In this document: positions 1 to 8,349 of the stretch, piece after piece
How positions within the stretch are numbered: the first letter of the stretch is position 1
How the letters are laid out: each line of letters starts with the position of its first letter
Assembly: GCF_026340975.1 (NCBI RefSeq)
Contig: NZ_JAPEOS010000001.1
Span: forward strand, 248,001-312,000
DNA length: 64,000 bases
From: Streptomyces sp. NBC_01214
Lineage (GTDB): Bacteria; Actinomycetota; Actinomycetes; Streptomycetales; Streptomycetaceae
Direction: 5' to 3'
Program-made: the position numbers and the translations under genes
Notes under the pieces: generated by a model
Told to the model about the DNA's origin: nothing
The model's database searches: none
What the model saw: only the letters and a program-made list of their open reading frames with translations

Positions 1-42
1 GTCTGCTTGTCCATGGGGAAAGCCTGGCAGCCGGGTCTGACA

Positions 43-855
43 TCAGGCGGTGGTGCTGAGGAAGGTGTGGAGGGATCTTGTGAGCGCGCCGACGAAGGCG
101 TCCTGCACCGGCGCCGGGACGAGGTCCAGGGACAAGTACGGGTTCAGGTCCTCCAGTTCGACCAGGAGCAGTTCGCCGGACGGCGCCCGGCAGGCGTCGA
201 CGCGCTGGATGCCGTGGTCGAGGGTGTTCCAGTCGACGAAGGAGCGGGCGAAGGCCAGGTCCGCCCCGGTCGGGGCGTAGAGCTCCAGCTCCCAGCGCCG
301 GTCCGGATCGGGGGCGTACAGCGCGTACTGGAAGGCGTCGTCGACGAAGTAGAAGGAGACCTCGTACGTGAAGTCGATGCGCGGCTGGATCAGCACGGCC
401 CCGGCCGGCCCGTCCGGTGTCGCGGTGAAGGTGAGGCCGATGGAATCGGCGCCCTGCTTCGGCTTGACCGCGTACTGCGGCACCTGCGGCAGTTCCGCCA
501 GTCGGGCGGGGTCGTCGACCGTCGGGATGACCGGGTAGCCGGCGGCCGTCAGGTCGAGGAGGTACTGCTTGCCCGCCATGTCGGCACGGCCGGTGAGCGG
601 GTTGTAGACGCGGGCCCCGGCGGCGAGGGCGGCCGCGCGGAAGGAGTCGTAGGCCTCCTGGTAGTGCAGGACCGGCCCGCTGTTGCGGACGATCACCGCG
701 TCGAATCCGAGCGGCAGCATGGCCTCCGCGTCCGCGGGATGGCACAGGGCCAGGTCGAATTCGGCGCGCAGCCGGGACGTGAGGAATATGTCCTCGTCGC
801 AGTAGCGGCGGCCGCGTGCGGGGTACGCCAGGTCGGTCACGTAGAGCAGGGGCAT
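43..855 (-). CDS. ATP-grasp domain protein, substrate unknown
   Basis: A 270-residue cytoplasmic protein with an ATP-grasp layout like glutathione-synthetase or RimK-type ligases. Visible features are a nucleotide-binding lysine segment AVKPKQGADS (about residues 129-138) and a C-terminal metal-binding strand, LLLVELEDLNPY (about 229-240), with acidic residues and Asn238 placed as in the family's E-x-N motif. No signal peptide or membrane segment is seen. The ATG at 855 is only 32 bases from the divergent start at 888 and lacks a clear ribosome site, so translation may be leaderless. Family knowledge suggests ATP-dependent amide or ester ligation. The substrate cannot be read from sequence and no biosynthetic partner is adjacent. 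Confidence 0.75.
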   Translation of the reverse strand: MPLLYVTDLAYPARGRRYCDEDIFLTSRLRAEFDLALCHPADAEAMLPLGFDAVIVRNSGPVLHYQEAYDSFRAAALAAGARVYNPLTGRADMAGKQYLLDLTAAGYPVIPTVDDPARLAELPQVPQYAVKPKQGADSIGLTFTATPDGPAGAVLIQPRIDFTYEVSFYFVDDAFQYALYAPDPDRRWELELYAPTGADLAFARSFVDWNTLDHGIQRVDACRAPSGELLLVELEDLNPYLSLDLVPAPVQDAFVGALTRSLHTFLSTTA

Positions 856-887
856 GAGGGCAACCTATCGCGGGCACTGATCAGCGC

Positions 888-1323
888 ATGAAATGCCTCG
901 TACGGGACAAAATGCCGGCCATCGGGGACGACCACTGGATCGAGGACGAGGACGGCCGGCACGCGTTCCCGGTCGACGGGAAGGCGCTGCGCTTCCGGGA
1001 CACGCGGGAGGCGAAGGATCCGGACGGGCTGGTCCTGATCACCTTGCGGGACGCGATGACCCTGGAGCGCGGGGGCACCTCCCAGCAGTAGCCGGGGGGA
1101 AAGGGCGGCTCGCGGTGATCCGCCGCAAGCGGCTCTCGCTGGTGCGGGGCCACTCGAGTACGAGGGGGAGCTGCTCGCGCTGGTCTCGCGGCAGTGGTAC
1201 CGCCTGCGCGAAACGTACGCGGTGGACGTGGTCCGGGAGGACGCGGTCGCGGTGTGCGTGATCCGGTGGGCGGAGAAGGAGCCGGAGGGCGGGGTCAGTC
1301 CCCATGGTGTTCCCGGGCCGTGA
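888..1323 (+). pseudogene. Decayed LURP-one-related protein gene
   Basis: The first frame (888-1091, 67 residues) starts like Streptomyces LURP-one-related proteins (MKCLVRDKMPAIGDDHWIED, then FPVDGKALRFRDT) but stops early. The family's next segments continue in other frames: GRLAVIRRKRLSLVRG around 1098-1150, then YEGELLALVSRQWYRLRE from 1159, ending at the TGA at 1321-1323. Joining the pieces needs two frame changes, and two stretches expected in a full protein of about 160 residues are missing. I infer a gene broken by small deletions and frameshifts. The short 67-residue product could still be made. The 3' end overlaps the opposing small gene at 1295. Confidence 0.7.
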
Positions 1324-1609
1324 GCTGACCCTGGACGTAGGCGTCGGCGTCCGGTGCGTACGGGCCTCCGTGGTCGAGCAGGAGGTCGGTGATGCGCTGC
1401 CACTCCGCGGCCTCGGCGCGGACGGCGGCGTCGGCGGACTCCAGGTCGTCGCCCGCGCCCGCCAGCACGGCCTCCAGGGCGGCCTGCGCCGCGTGGTGGG
1501 TCATCCCGATGGCCCGCGCCCGGACCCGCCGGCGGGCCTCGACCTCCGCGGCGGAGGGCTCGTGCGGCTCCAGGGCGGCCTCCAGCACGGCCTCTGCGTC
1601 GTTGGTCAC
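1295..1609 (-). CDS. Small conserved hypothetical protein
   Basis: A 104-residue, Ala/Glu-rich, mostly helical protein with a GTG start at 1609. It has no recognisable catalytic motif, signal peptide or membrane segment. The heptad-like run between about residues 8 and 80 could form a helical bundle or coiled coil. Its 3' end overlaps the decayed LURP-one gene by 29 bases on the other strand, which may reflect the decay of that neighbour. It lies about 100 bases downstream of the nitrilase-family gene, with a hairpin between them. I do not recognise the family and propose no function. Confidence 0.55.
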   Translation of the reverse strand: MTNDAEAVLEAALEPHEPSAAEVEARRRVRARAIGMTHHAAQAALEAVLAGAGDDLESADAAVRAEAAEWQRITDLLLDHGGPYAPDADAYVQGQLTAREHHGD

Positions 1610-1668
1610 GGCGTACCCGCCTCTTCCTCGCGTCCCCGGCGGCCGGCGCCGCCCGTCCCCCTCGTCTG

Positions 1669-1702
1669 CCCGGAAACCCCGGCGCCAACCGGGATTTCCG
1701 GG
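1669..1702 (-). terminator. Hairpin downstream of the nitrilase-family gene
   Basis: Arms 1669-1680 and 1691-1702 pair at 11 of 12 positions around a 10-base loop. It starts 7 bases past the stop of the reverse-strand gene at 1709. No T-run follows, which is common for terminators in this genus. Confidence 0.5.
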
Positions 1703-1708
1703 CCGGCG

Positions 1709-2488
1709 TCAGCGGCCCAGGCGGCGGTCCTTCAGGGCCGGGAACTGGGAGCGGGTGTCGGGGACCTTGGCCGGGTCCAGGTCCACGGTGAGGACCTCCT
1801 CGCCGGGGCCCGCCTCGGCCAGGACCTCGCCCCACGGGTCGACCACCAGGCTGTGCCCGGCCTGCTCCACGCCGGCGTGGGTGCCGGCCGTCCCGCACGC
1901 CAGGACGTAGGACTGGTCCTCCACGGCGCGCGCCCGGGCCAGCAGGGTCCAGTGCGAGCGGCGGCGGGCGGGCCAGCCCGCCGCGACGACCATCGTGGTG
2001 GCCCCGGCGTCGACCAGGCCGCGGAACAGCTCCGGAAAGCGCAGGTCGTAGCAGGTGGCGATGCCCAGGGTCTGCTCCGGCAGGGTCACCGTGGTCAGGG
2101 AGTCCCCGGCCGACATCAGCACCGCCTCGCCCTGGTCGAAGCCGAAGCGGTGGATCTTCCGGTACGTGGCGGCGAGCTCGCCCGTCGGGGAGAGGACGAG
2201 GGCGGTGTTGTAGAGGGAGCCGTCGCCGGCGCGCTCCACGACCGAACCCGCGTGCAGCCAGACACCGGCGTCGCGCGCCGCCTTCGACATGGCCTCGTAG
2301 GTCGGACCGTCCAGCGGTTCGGCCTCGGTCTCGAACTGCTCGTAGGCGAACGCGCCGACCGGCCACAGCTCAGGCAGGACGACCAGATCGGAGCCCGTCT
2401 GCTCCCGTACGAGTTCGGCCACCCGGACGCGTCGGGAAGACACCGACTCGCCCTCGTTCACTGCGATTTGGATCAGCGAGGCGCGCAC
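1709..2488 (-). CDS. Carbon-nitrogen hydrolase (nitrilase superfamily)
   Basis: A 259-residue cytoplasmic amidase-type protein. The nitrilase catalytic triad is visible: Glu40 in VVLPELW, Lys111 in YRKIHRF and Cys146 in ATCYDLRFPELF. Length matches single-domain omega-amidase, YafV or Nit-type members. These hydrolyse small amides such as 2-oxoglutaramate, deaminated glutathione or N-carbamoyl compounds, and the substrate cannot be told apart here. The start is a GTG at 2488. It is divergent from the mycothiol-dependent isomerase-like gene at 2638, with a 149-base promoter region between them. A link to thiol metabolite repair is possible but only inferred. Confidence 0.88.
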   Translation of the reverse strand: MRASLIQIAVNEGESVSSRRVRVAELVREQTGSDLVVLPELWPVGAFAYEQFETEAEPLDGPTYEAMSKAARDAGVWLHAGSVVERAGDGSLYNTALVLSPTGELAATYRKIHRFGFDQGEAVLMSAGDSLTTVTLPEQTLGIATCYDLRFPELFRGLVDAGATTMVVAAGWPARRRSHWTLLARARAVEDQSYVLACGTAGTHAGVEQAGHSLVVDPWGEVLAEAGPGEEVLTVDLDPAKVPDTRSQFPALKDRRLGR

Positions 2489-2637
2489 ACTACCACCGTC
2501 CTGGCGTTCAAGCCGTCAACTCGGGCCTACGATCGTCACACGAAAGCACTGCCGGCGTGCTCACCGGCAGCGTAGTTTTGGAAACTGAGTCCACCGCTTC
2601 CGAAACGCGCCATTGAACAGCACCGCGAGGGGTCCCG

Positions 2638-3468
2638 TTGACCGTCCAGCCGCATCCCGCCCTCCAGCCCTATGCCGACGCCTGGACGCACTCCATCGAG
2701 GCGATATCCGAGTTGGTCCTCCCGCTGACGGAGGGCGAGTGGAACCGGGCGACGCCGTGTCCCGGCTGGTCGGTCCGTGATGTCGTCTCACACATCATCG
2801 GCATCGAGTGCGAGCAGCTCGGCGACCCGCGGCCGATCCACACCGTGGCACGGGACCTGCGGCACGTGGTGGACGAATTCAGCCGGTACATGGAGGTGCA
2901 GGTCGACGTGCGGCGCCACCACACCGCACCGGAAATGACCTCGGAGCTGGAGTACACGGTGATCCGGCGCTCCCGGCAGCTGCGGAACGAGAAGCGGGAT
3001 CCGGCCACGATGGTCCGCGGGCCGCTCGGTGACCAGGTGACGCTGGAGCAGGCGCTGCGGCTGCGGGCCTTCGACGTGTGGATCCACGAGCAGGACCTGC
3101 GGGCGGCACTGGGGACACCGGGGAACTGGGACTCGCCGGGCGCCTACGTGGCGCGGGACCTCCTGCTGGCCGGCCTGCCGAAGGTGGTGGCCAAGCGGGC
3201 GGGCGCGCCGGCGAACTCGGCGGTGGTCATCGACGTCCACGGGCAGCTGGAGTTCATGCGGACGGTACGGGTGGACGCGGACGGCCGCGGCACGGTGGAC
3301 AAGTCGCCGTCGCTGGGTCCGGCGGTCACCCTGACGCTGGACTGGGAGACGTACGTCCGCCTGGCGGCGGGCCGGGTCCGGGCGCACACCGTGGCGGACC
3401 GGGTGAAGGTGGAGGGCGACGTGGAACTGGCGGACGCCATCCTCACGCAGTTCTCCGTCACCCCGTAG
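2638..3468 (+). CDS. Maleylpyruvate isomerase-family mycothiol-dependent protein
   Basis: A 276-residue protein of the DinB/MDMPI fold. The N-terminal four-helix region has WSVRDVVSHIIGIE (about residues 44-57) and a later WIHEQDLRAALG segment, typical of the metal-binding helices of mycothiol-dependent maleylpyruvate isomerases. A sterol-carrier-like C-terminal region follows. Such proteins use mycothiol as cofactor for isomerisation or thiol transfer, often with unknown substrate. The start is a TTG at 2638 preceded by GAGGGG. It is divergent from the nitrilase-family gene and its 3' end overlaps the opposing AraC gene by 11 bases. Confidence 0.82.
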   Translation: MTVQPHPALQPYADAWTHSIEAISELVLPLTEGEWNRATPCPGWSVRDVVSHIIGIECEQLGDPRPIHTVARDLRHVVDEFSRYMEVQVDVRRHHTAPEMTSELEYTVIRRSRQLRNEKRDPATMVRGPLGDQVTLEQALRLRAFDVWIHEQDLRAALGTPGNWDSPGAYVARDLLLAGLPKVVAKRAGAPANSAVVIDVHGQLEFMRTVRVDADGRGTVDKSPSLGPAVTLTLDWETYVRLAAGRVRAHTVADRVKVEGDVELADAILTQFSVTP

Positions 3469-4477
3469 GGCCCGGGCCGGGGCGGGCCGGGGCCGCACCG
3501 TCCAGCCGGGTGGCCCGGGCGGCCGTGCGGCGGAACTCGGTGGGGCTGATCGCGTACGCGTCCCGGAAGGCACGGCTGAAGGCCGCGGCATTGGTGAAGC
3601 ACCAGCGGGCGCCGATCTCGTGGACGGGCAGTCCGGCCAGCTCGGGGCGGGCCAGGTCCGCGCGGCAGCGCTCCAGGCGGCGGCGCCGGACGACGGCCGC
3701 GACGCTCTCCGGGCCCTCGCGGAAGAGCACGTGCAGGGCGCGCACGGAGATGCCGTGGGCGGCGGCGATCAGGCCGGGGGTGAGCGCCGGGTCCCCGAGG
3801 CCGTCCTCGATGAAGGTGTCGATCCGCTCGCGCAGGGCGCGGGCGCGGACCTCGGCGGGCAGCTCCCCGTAGACGTCGAGGCGTTCGGCGAGGCAGGCGG
3901 CGGCCAACTCGATCGTGGCCGTGCCGAGGTGGCGCAGCTCTTGCGGCCCGCAGTCGGAGCCGTGCCGTCCGAGCGAGGCGATGAACCCCGCCAGCACGGC
4001 CCCCAGACCGCTCTCCGCGCCGATGCGGTGGCCGAGCAGCGGATCGATCCGGCCGGCGCGCAGCGGCAGCACGGTCTTCGGTAGCTGGACGACCAGCGCC
4101 CGGAGGGTGCCTTCGCCCGGTCGGCAGTCGGCCTCGAAGGGGTGCGAGGTGTCCCAGAGGATCATGTCCCCGGGGGCGAGCTCCGCGTCGCTGCCGCGCT
4201 GGGACATCCACATCCGGCCGCGGGTCAGCAGCGAGAGTTGGTACTGCTCCGGGTCCGCGCGGCGGATCAGTGCGGGGGTGCGGCGCGAGCGCACGTGGGA
4301 GTACTCGAAGGAGGAGACCTGCACGGCGCCCAGGTCCAGGACCGCCGCCTCCGCCTGGAAGTCGGCGGAGCGTTCGCTCCTGAGCGCGGTGGGCATCAGC
4401 GAGTTGGATATGACGTCCGTGAACCAGTCGAACCTCTCCACCGTCGGCACGGTGCCTGCGGACAGTTTCGTCCACAT
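3458..4477 (-). CDS. AraC-family regulator with AraC-binding-like domain
   Basis: A 339-residue regulator. Residues of about 20-190 form a cupin-like AraC-binding domain (for example QYQLSLLTRG and the segment around PGDMILWDTSHPF). Residues of about 225-325 hold the double helix-turn-helix, ending with FTNAAAFSRAFRDAYAISPTEFRR, the classic AraC C-terminal signature. It probably activates a neighbouring or distant catabolic gene on binding a small ligand. The next gene downstream on the opposite strand overlaps by 11 bases, so it sits alone. The MFS exporter ends 51 bases away (from its own ATG) but is probably driven by its GntR partner. Confidence 0.87.
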   Translation of the reverse strand: MWTKLSAGTVPTVERFDWFTDVISNSLMPTALRSERSADFQAEAAVLDLGAVQVSSFEYSHVRSRRTPALIRRADPEQYQLSLLTRGRMWMSQRGSDAELAPGDMILWDTSHPFEADCRPGEGTLRALVVQLPKTVLPLRAGRIDPLLGHRIGAESGLGAVLAGFIASLGRHGSDCGPQELRHLGTATIELAAACLAERLDVYGELPAEVRARALRERIDTFIEDGLGDPALTPGLIAAAHGISVRALHVLFREGPESVAAVVRRRRLERCRADLARPELAGLPVHEIGARWCFTNAAAFSRAFRDAYAISPTEFRRTAARATRLDGAAPARPGPGPTG

Positions 4478-4528
4478 CTCCGGCGGATCCCCCTCCCGAC
4501 ACCGCTCTCCCGGGGGACGGCGGCGGAC

Positions 4529-5974
4529 CTACGGCGCCTCGCGCCCTGCTGTTTCCGGGAGGGGACACGCACGGGACACCGGCTCCGGTTCCGGCCCTGG
4601 CTCCGGTTCCGGCTCCGGCTCCAGTTCCTGCGCGGGGACGGTGACGCGGCCCCGGGCGGCCTCGCGGGCCAGGGCCAGGGGGCGCAGGCGCAGGATGCTG
4701 ATCACGCCCACCGCTTGGAGGAAGAAGACCGTGGAGAAGGCGATGCGGTAGTCGTCGCCGGTGGCGTCCAGCAGGATGCCGACCGTCAGCAGGGTGGTCA
4801 TGGACGCGATGAAGCCGCCCATGTTCGTGATGCCGGAGGCGGTGCCCTGGCGCTCCGCCGGGTTGGCCGGGCGGGCGAAGTCGAACCCGATCATCGACGC
4901 CGGTCCGCACCCGCCCAGGACCAGGCACAGGGTGACCAGCAGCCACATCGGCGCGCGCTCTCCCGGATGGGCGAGGACCGACGCCCACAGCAGGGCGGTG
5001 AGGCCGACCGTGCCCAGGGCGAGCGGGATCCGCGCGGACTGGCGGCGGCCGACGACCTGGCCGTAGACCAGGCCGAGCACCATGTTCGAGGCGACGACCA
5101 GCGTCAGCAGCCCGCCCGCGGTGGTCCGCGGCAGCCCCTGCGCCTCGACCAGGAAGGGCATGCCCCACAGCAGCAGGAAGACCATGGCGGGGAACTGCGT
5201 GGTGAAGTGCACCCACAGGCCGAGCCGGGTGCCGGGTTCGGCCCAGGACTCCCGGATCTGGCGGCGTACGAAGCCCCCCGGGGCCCCCGGGGCGCCCGGA
5301 GCCGCGGCGGCGCGCGGCGCGGGCCCGTACCCCTCGGGGTGGTCCCGCAGGAACAGCACCAGCGGCACCAGGACCACCAGCCCCGCCACCGCGCTGCCCG
5401 CGAAGGCGGCGGTCCAGCCGACCCCGTGCAGGACCGGGGCGAGGACGAGGGTGGAGACGAGGTTGCCCGCCATGCCGACCAGCCCGGCCAACTGCGCCAT
5501 CAGCGGCCCGCGCCGGGCCGGGAACCAGCGGGTGCCGAGCCGCAGCACCGATATGAAGGTCATCGCGTCGCCGCAGCCCAGCAGCGCCCGCGCGGCGAGC
5601 GCCGTCCCGTAGGAGGGCGACAGCGCGAAGCCGAGCTGGCCGGCGGTGAAGAGCACCGCGCCCAGGGTCAGCACCCGCTTGGTGCCGAGCCGGTCGACCA
5701 TCAGTCCCACCGGTATCTGCATGCCCGCGTAGACCAGCAGCTGGAGGAGGGAGAAGGTGGCCAGCGCCGAAGCATTGACCTGGAAGCGGTCGGCGGCGTC
5801 CAGGCCGGCCACGCCCAGGCTGGTACGGAAGATCACCGCCACGAAGTAGACGGCGACGCCGATGCCCCACACGGCGACGGCCCTCCTGCCGCCCGGCGGG
5901 TCGGCGGGGAGGTCGGCCCTGACGGGAGGGGCGTTCACCGGCCCCTTCACCGGCCCCTTCACCGGCCCGTTCAC
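4529..5974 (-). CDS. MFS transporter
   Basis: A 481-residue major facilitator protein with about 12 hydrophobic segments from residue 30 to 430. Typical signatures include the loop 2-3 motif GLMVDRLGTKR. It most resembles nitrate/hexuronate-type or glycerol-phosphate-type MFS carriers, with substrate unknown. I place the start at the GTG at 5974, which overlaps the GntR stop as GTGA. Three further in-frame GTG codons at 5962, 5950 and 5938 arise from a 12-bp tandem repeat, so the true start is uncertain within 36 bases. The cytoplasmic C terminus is a Glu-Pro repeat encoded by a GGCTCC/GGTTCC-like hexamer repeat at 4580-4628. Coupled to the GntR regulator, it forms a two-gene operon. Confidence 0.87.
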   Translation of the reverse strand: MNGPVKGPVKGPVNAPPVRADLPADPPGGRRAVAVWGIGVAVYFVAVIFRTSLGVAGLDAADRFQVNASALATFSLLQLLVYAGMQIPVGLMVDRLGTKRVLTLGAVLFTAGQLGFALSPSYGTALAARALLGCGDAMTFISVLRLGTRWFPARRGPLMAQLAGLVGMAGNLVSTLVLAPVLHGVGWTAAFAGSAVAGLVVLVPLVLFLRDHPEGYGPAPRAAAAPGAPGAPGGFVRRQIRESWAEPGTRLGLWVHFTTQFPAMVFLLLWGMPFLVEAQGLPRTTAGGLLTLVVASNMVLGLVYGQVVGRRQSARIPLALGTVGLTALLWASVLAHPGERAPMWLLVTLCLVLGGCGPASMIGFDFARPANPAERQGTASGITNMGGFIASMTTLLTVGILLDATGDDYRIAFSTVFFLQAVGVISILRLRPLALAREAARGRVTVPAQELEPEPEPEPGPEPEPVSRACPLPETAGREAP

Positions 5975-5980
5975 CGGCCC
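5937..5980. repeat. 12-bp tandem repeat spanning the gntR stop and MFS starts
   Basis: The unit CACCGGCCCCTT (plus strand, with minor variants) is repeated about 3.7 times. On the coding strand each unit carries a GTGA. The first makes the GntR stop and the preferred MFS start. The others give alternative in-frame GTG codons. Because the unit is 12 bases, gain or loss of copies would keep the MFS frame. Confidence 0.85.
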
Positions 5981-6627
5981 GGCCCCCGCACCAGGGCCTC
6001 GACCCGGCCGATGTGCCCGCGGACCGCCGCGGCCGCCGCGTCCGCGTCCCCGGCGCGCAGCGCGGCCAGGATCTCCGCGTGCTCGGCGAGGGTGCGGTCC
6101 AGCCGTTCGGGGTGGGCGTGCAGCAGGGCCACGCCCATCCGCAGCTGCCGGTCGCGCAGTTGGTCGTAGAGCCGGCACAGGATCTGGTTCCCGGCGCTGC
6201 GCACGATCTCGGCGTGGAAGCCGCGGTCGGCGGCCATCATCGCGGCGAGGTCGCCCTCGTCGGCGTGCCGGCGCTGTTCGTCGAGCAGGGCGGCGAGCCG
6301 GTCCAGCAGGCCCGGTGGGGCCGGCACGGCCCTGCGCACGGTGAACTCCTCGACCAGCAGCCGCGTTTCGAGGACGTCGGTGATCTCCTGCGCGGAGACC
6401 TGGAGGACCAGGGCGCCCTTCTTCGGGTACAGCTTCAGCAGCCCCTCGGTCTCCAGCCGCAGCAGCGCCTCGCGGACGGGCGTACGGGACACTCCCACGG
6501 CGGCGGCCAGTTCGCCCTCGGTGAGCAGGGTTCCGCCTTCGTAACGGCGGTCGAGCACCCCCTGCTTGACGTGCTGGTAGACGCGGTCGGCGGCGGTCAC
6601 GGCAGTGGCGGGGGCGGGCATGCGCAC
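5971..6627 (-). CDS. GntR-family regulator, FadR/FCD type
   Basis: A 218-residue repressor-type protein. The N-terminal winged helix-turn-helix has the GntR signature (LAAAVGVSRTPVREALLRLE, about residues 41-60). An all-helical FCD effector domain with metal-binding histidines follows (for example DRGFHAEIVRSAGN near residue 135). FCD regulators usually respond to organic acids such as lactate, gluconate or dicarboxylates. It is translationally coupled to the MFS gene, so it likely controls uptake or export of its own ligand. An AT-richer stretch reading TTGTATCTATCC on its strand lies just upstream of the start and may be promoter or operator. An alternative ATG lies two codons in. Confidence 0.88.
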   Translation of the reverse strand: MRMPAPATAVTAADRVYQHVKQGVLDRRYEGGTLLTEGELAAAVGVSRTPVREALLRLETEGLLKLYPKKGALVLQVSAQEITDVLETRLLVEEFTVRRAVPAPPGLLDRLAALLDEQRRHADEGDLAAMMAADRGFHAEIVRSAGNQILCRLYDQLRDRQLRMGVALLHAHPERLDRTLAEHAEILAALRAGDADAAAAAVRGHIGRVEALVRGPGR

Positions 6628-6827
6628 AGGATAGATACAACAGGGGCGGGGGCCCGGCCGGGTCCAGGATGTGGACCCGGCACCGGGCAGGGACCCCCGG
6701 CGCCGGGCGGGAACCCCGGGCGGGACCCCGGGTGTGGTCCGCGGGCCTCCCGCTGCATCGAAGGATGTAGCGCGCCTTCGTCCGCCCGCAGGACGTACGG
6801 GGCCCCGCGCGCCGGGACGCTGAAGTC

Positions 6828-8009
6828 ATGGCCGACACCCTGCTCGCCCCGGCGGTACCGAAGACCGCGCGGCTCCCGCTCCTGGACGTCCTGCGCGGCG
6901 CCGCGATCCTCGGCACGCTCATGACCAACGTCTGGATCTTCACCTCGCCCGGCTCGGAGTGGGGGGTGCTCCAGGGCGGTCTGAAGCTGCCCGACCCGAT
7001 CGCCGACCCCTCCGCGGCCCACCTCGCCGAGAGCGTCTTCCGCTTCCTCGCGGACGGCAAGTTCCTGGCCCTGCTGACGGTCCTGTTCGGGGTGGGTCTG
7101 GCCATCCAGTTCGACTCCGCCGCCCGCCGCGGCGACCCCTGGCCCGGCCGCTACCCGCGCCGCGCCGCCTTCCTCTTCGTCGAGGGCACGGTCCACTTCG
7201 TGCTCGTCTTCGCCTGGGACGTGCTCATGGGGTACGCCGTGACCGCCCTCCTCGTCGCCTGGCTGCTGGCCCGCTCCGAGAAGGTGCGCACGGTGGCCAT
7301 GTGGACGGCCGGCGGGCTGCACCTGGCGCTGGTCTCCCTGGCGACGCTCGACGCACTGGGCCGGCCCGCCGGCGCCCCGAAGAGCCCTGACCCGGCCGCC
7401 GTCGAGCTGTACGCCCACGGCAGCTATCCGGCCCAGATCGCCTTCCGCCTGGAACACTTCCTCGCGCTGCGCATCGAGCCGGTCTTCTCCTTCGGGCTGC
7501 TCGTGTTCCTCTTCCTCCTCGGCGTGCGGCTGCACCGCGCGGGCGCCTTCACCACCACCGCCGAAGGCCGCCGCATCCGGGCCCGGGCGGCCGCCTGGGG
7601 CCTGGGCCTCGGGCTGCCGCTGAACGCCGCGACCACCCTCGGCGGCTCCGACTTCTACCTCCTGGGCCGCTACGGCGCCGCGCCGCTGCTCGCCCTCGGC
7701 TACATCGGCCTGATCGGCATCGCCCTCGACCGGCGGTGGATCCCGGCCCCGGTGAGCCGCGCCCTCGGCTCCGTCGGCCGCACCGCCCTGTCCTGCTACG
7801 TCGCCCAGAACCTGCTCTGCATGCTGCTCTGCTACGGCATCGGGCTGGGCCTCGCCGAACGGCTCGGCGGCAGCGGCCCCTGGTGGGTGATGGGCCTGTG
7901 GGCCGGCGTGAGCCTGGCCCTGGCCGCCGGATCGTGGCTGTGGCTGCGCCGCTTCGACCACGGCCCCCTGGAAGCCGTACAGCGCACGGTCCTCAAGAGC
8001 CGCCGGTGA
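6828..8009 (+). CDS. DUF418-domain membrane protein
   Basis: A 393-residue polytopic membrane protein of the YeiB/DUF418 family. The N-terminal signature LLDVLRGAAILGTLMTN (about residues 16-32) is followed by around eight to ten hydrophobic helices. The C-terminal DUF418 region includes GSVGRTALSCYVAQNLLC (about 310-327). The biochemical role of the family is not established. Some are linked to transport or cell-envelope acyltransfer-like activity by fold similarity. The 200-base upstream gap is shared with the divergent gntR gene. The stop overlaps the opposing chagasin-like inhibitor gene by 17 bases, so the two are convergent. Confidence 0.85.
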   Translation: MADTLLAPAVPKTARLPLLDVLRGAAILGTLMTNVWIFTSPGSEWGVLQGGLKLPDPIADPSAAHLAESVFRFLADGKFLALLTVLFGVGLAIQFDSAARRGDPWPGRYPRRAAFLFVEGTVHFVLVFAWDVLMGYAVTALLVAWLLARSEKVRTVAMWTAGGLHLALVSLATLDALGRPAGAPKSPDPAAVELYAHGSYPAQIAFRLEHFLALRIEPVFSFGLLVFLFLLGVRLHRAGAFTTTAEGRRIRARAAAWGLGLGLPLNAATTLGGSDFYLLGRYGAAPLLALGYIGLIGIALDRRWIPAPVSRALGSVGRTALSCYVAQNLLCMLLCYGIGLGLAERLGGSGPWWVMGLWAGVSLALAAGSWLWLRRFDHGPLEAVQRTVLKSRR

Positions 8010-8334
8010 CCGCCGCCACCTCCACGTCCAGGACGAACTCGTCGTAGGGCGCCTCGTCCGGGTAGGGCGGCCGGACCTGCGCGAAGCGGATCCGGGCCCG
8101 GCTCCCGCCCGGGGGCCGGGCCCGGACCGCGTAGGTCCGCTCCACCGGGGCACCCGGCAGCGGGGCCGCCCCGCCGGCCCCGACCCCGGCCCCGACCCCG
8201 GGGGCCTCCGCCACCGTCACCGCGTCCACGTCGCCGGTGACCTGCCAGGTCCACACGTACCCGCGCGCACCGCGCCCGGTGAGCCGCAGCTCGTACGACT
8301 CGTCCGGGCCCAGCACGATGCTCCGTACCTCCAC
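7993..8334 (-). CDS. Chagasin-like (I42) cysteine protease inhibitor
   Basis: A 113-residue all-beta protein. It keeps the three inhibitor loops of the chagasin/I42 family in recognisable form: a Gly-Tyr-x-Trp loop (RGYVW, about residues 24-28), a glycine-rich central loop (GVGAGGAAP, about 51-59) and a C-terminal Arg-Pro loop (RPPYPDEAP, about 88-96). I42 proteins block papain-family proteases. Its GTG start at 8334 is 15 bases after the stop of a papain-like protease gene, so the two form an operon. I infer that it restrains that partner. It lacks a signal peptide, as does the protease. The loops are divergent, so the family call is moderate. Confidence 0.68.
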   Translation of the reverse strand: MEVRSIVLGPDESYELRLTGRGARGYVWTWQVTGDVDAVTVAEAPGVGAGVGAGGAAPLPGAPVERTYAVRARPPGGSRARIRFAQVRPPYPDEAPYDEFVLDVEVAAVTGGS

Positions 8335-8349
8335 GCCCGCCCGGTCCTC

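Noticed and set aside
4580..4628. Hexamer repeat as a mobile-element scar
   Set aside because: It stays in frame and encodes the Glu/Pro tail of the MFS protein, which is better explained by slippage.
3144..5870. A 908-codon open frame on the minus strand
   Set aside because: It runs across the AraC and MFS genes in a different frame, is extremely Arg/Pro/Gly-rich and has no domain. It is a typical high-GC shadow.
4142..6169. A 675-codon plus-strand frame
   Set aside because: It is antisense to the AraC, MFS and GntR genes and made mostly of Gly, Arg and Gln-rich low-complexity sequence.
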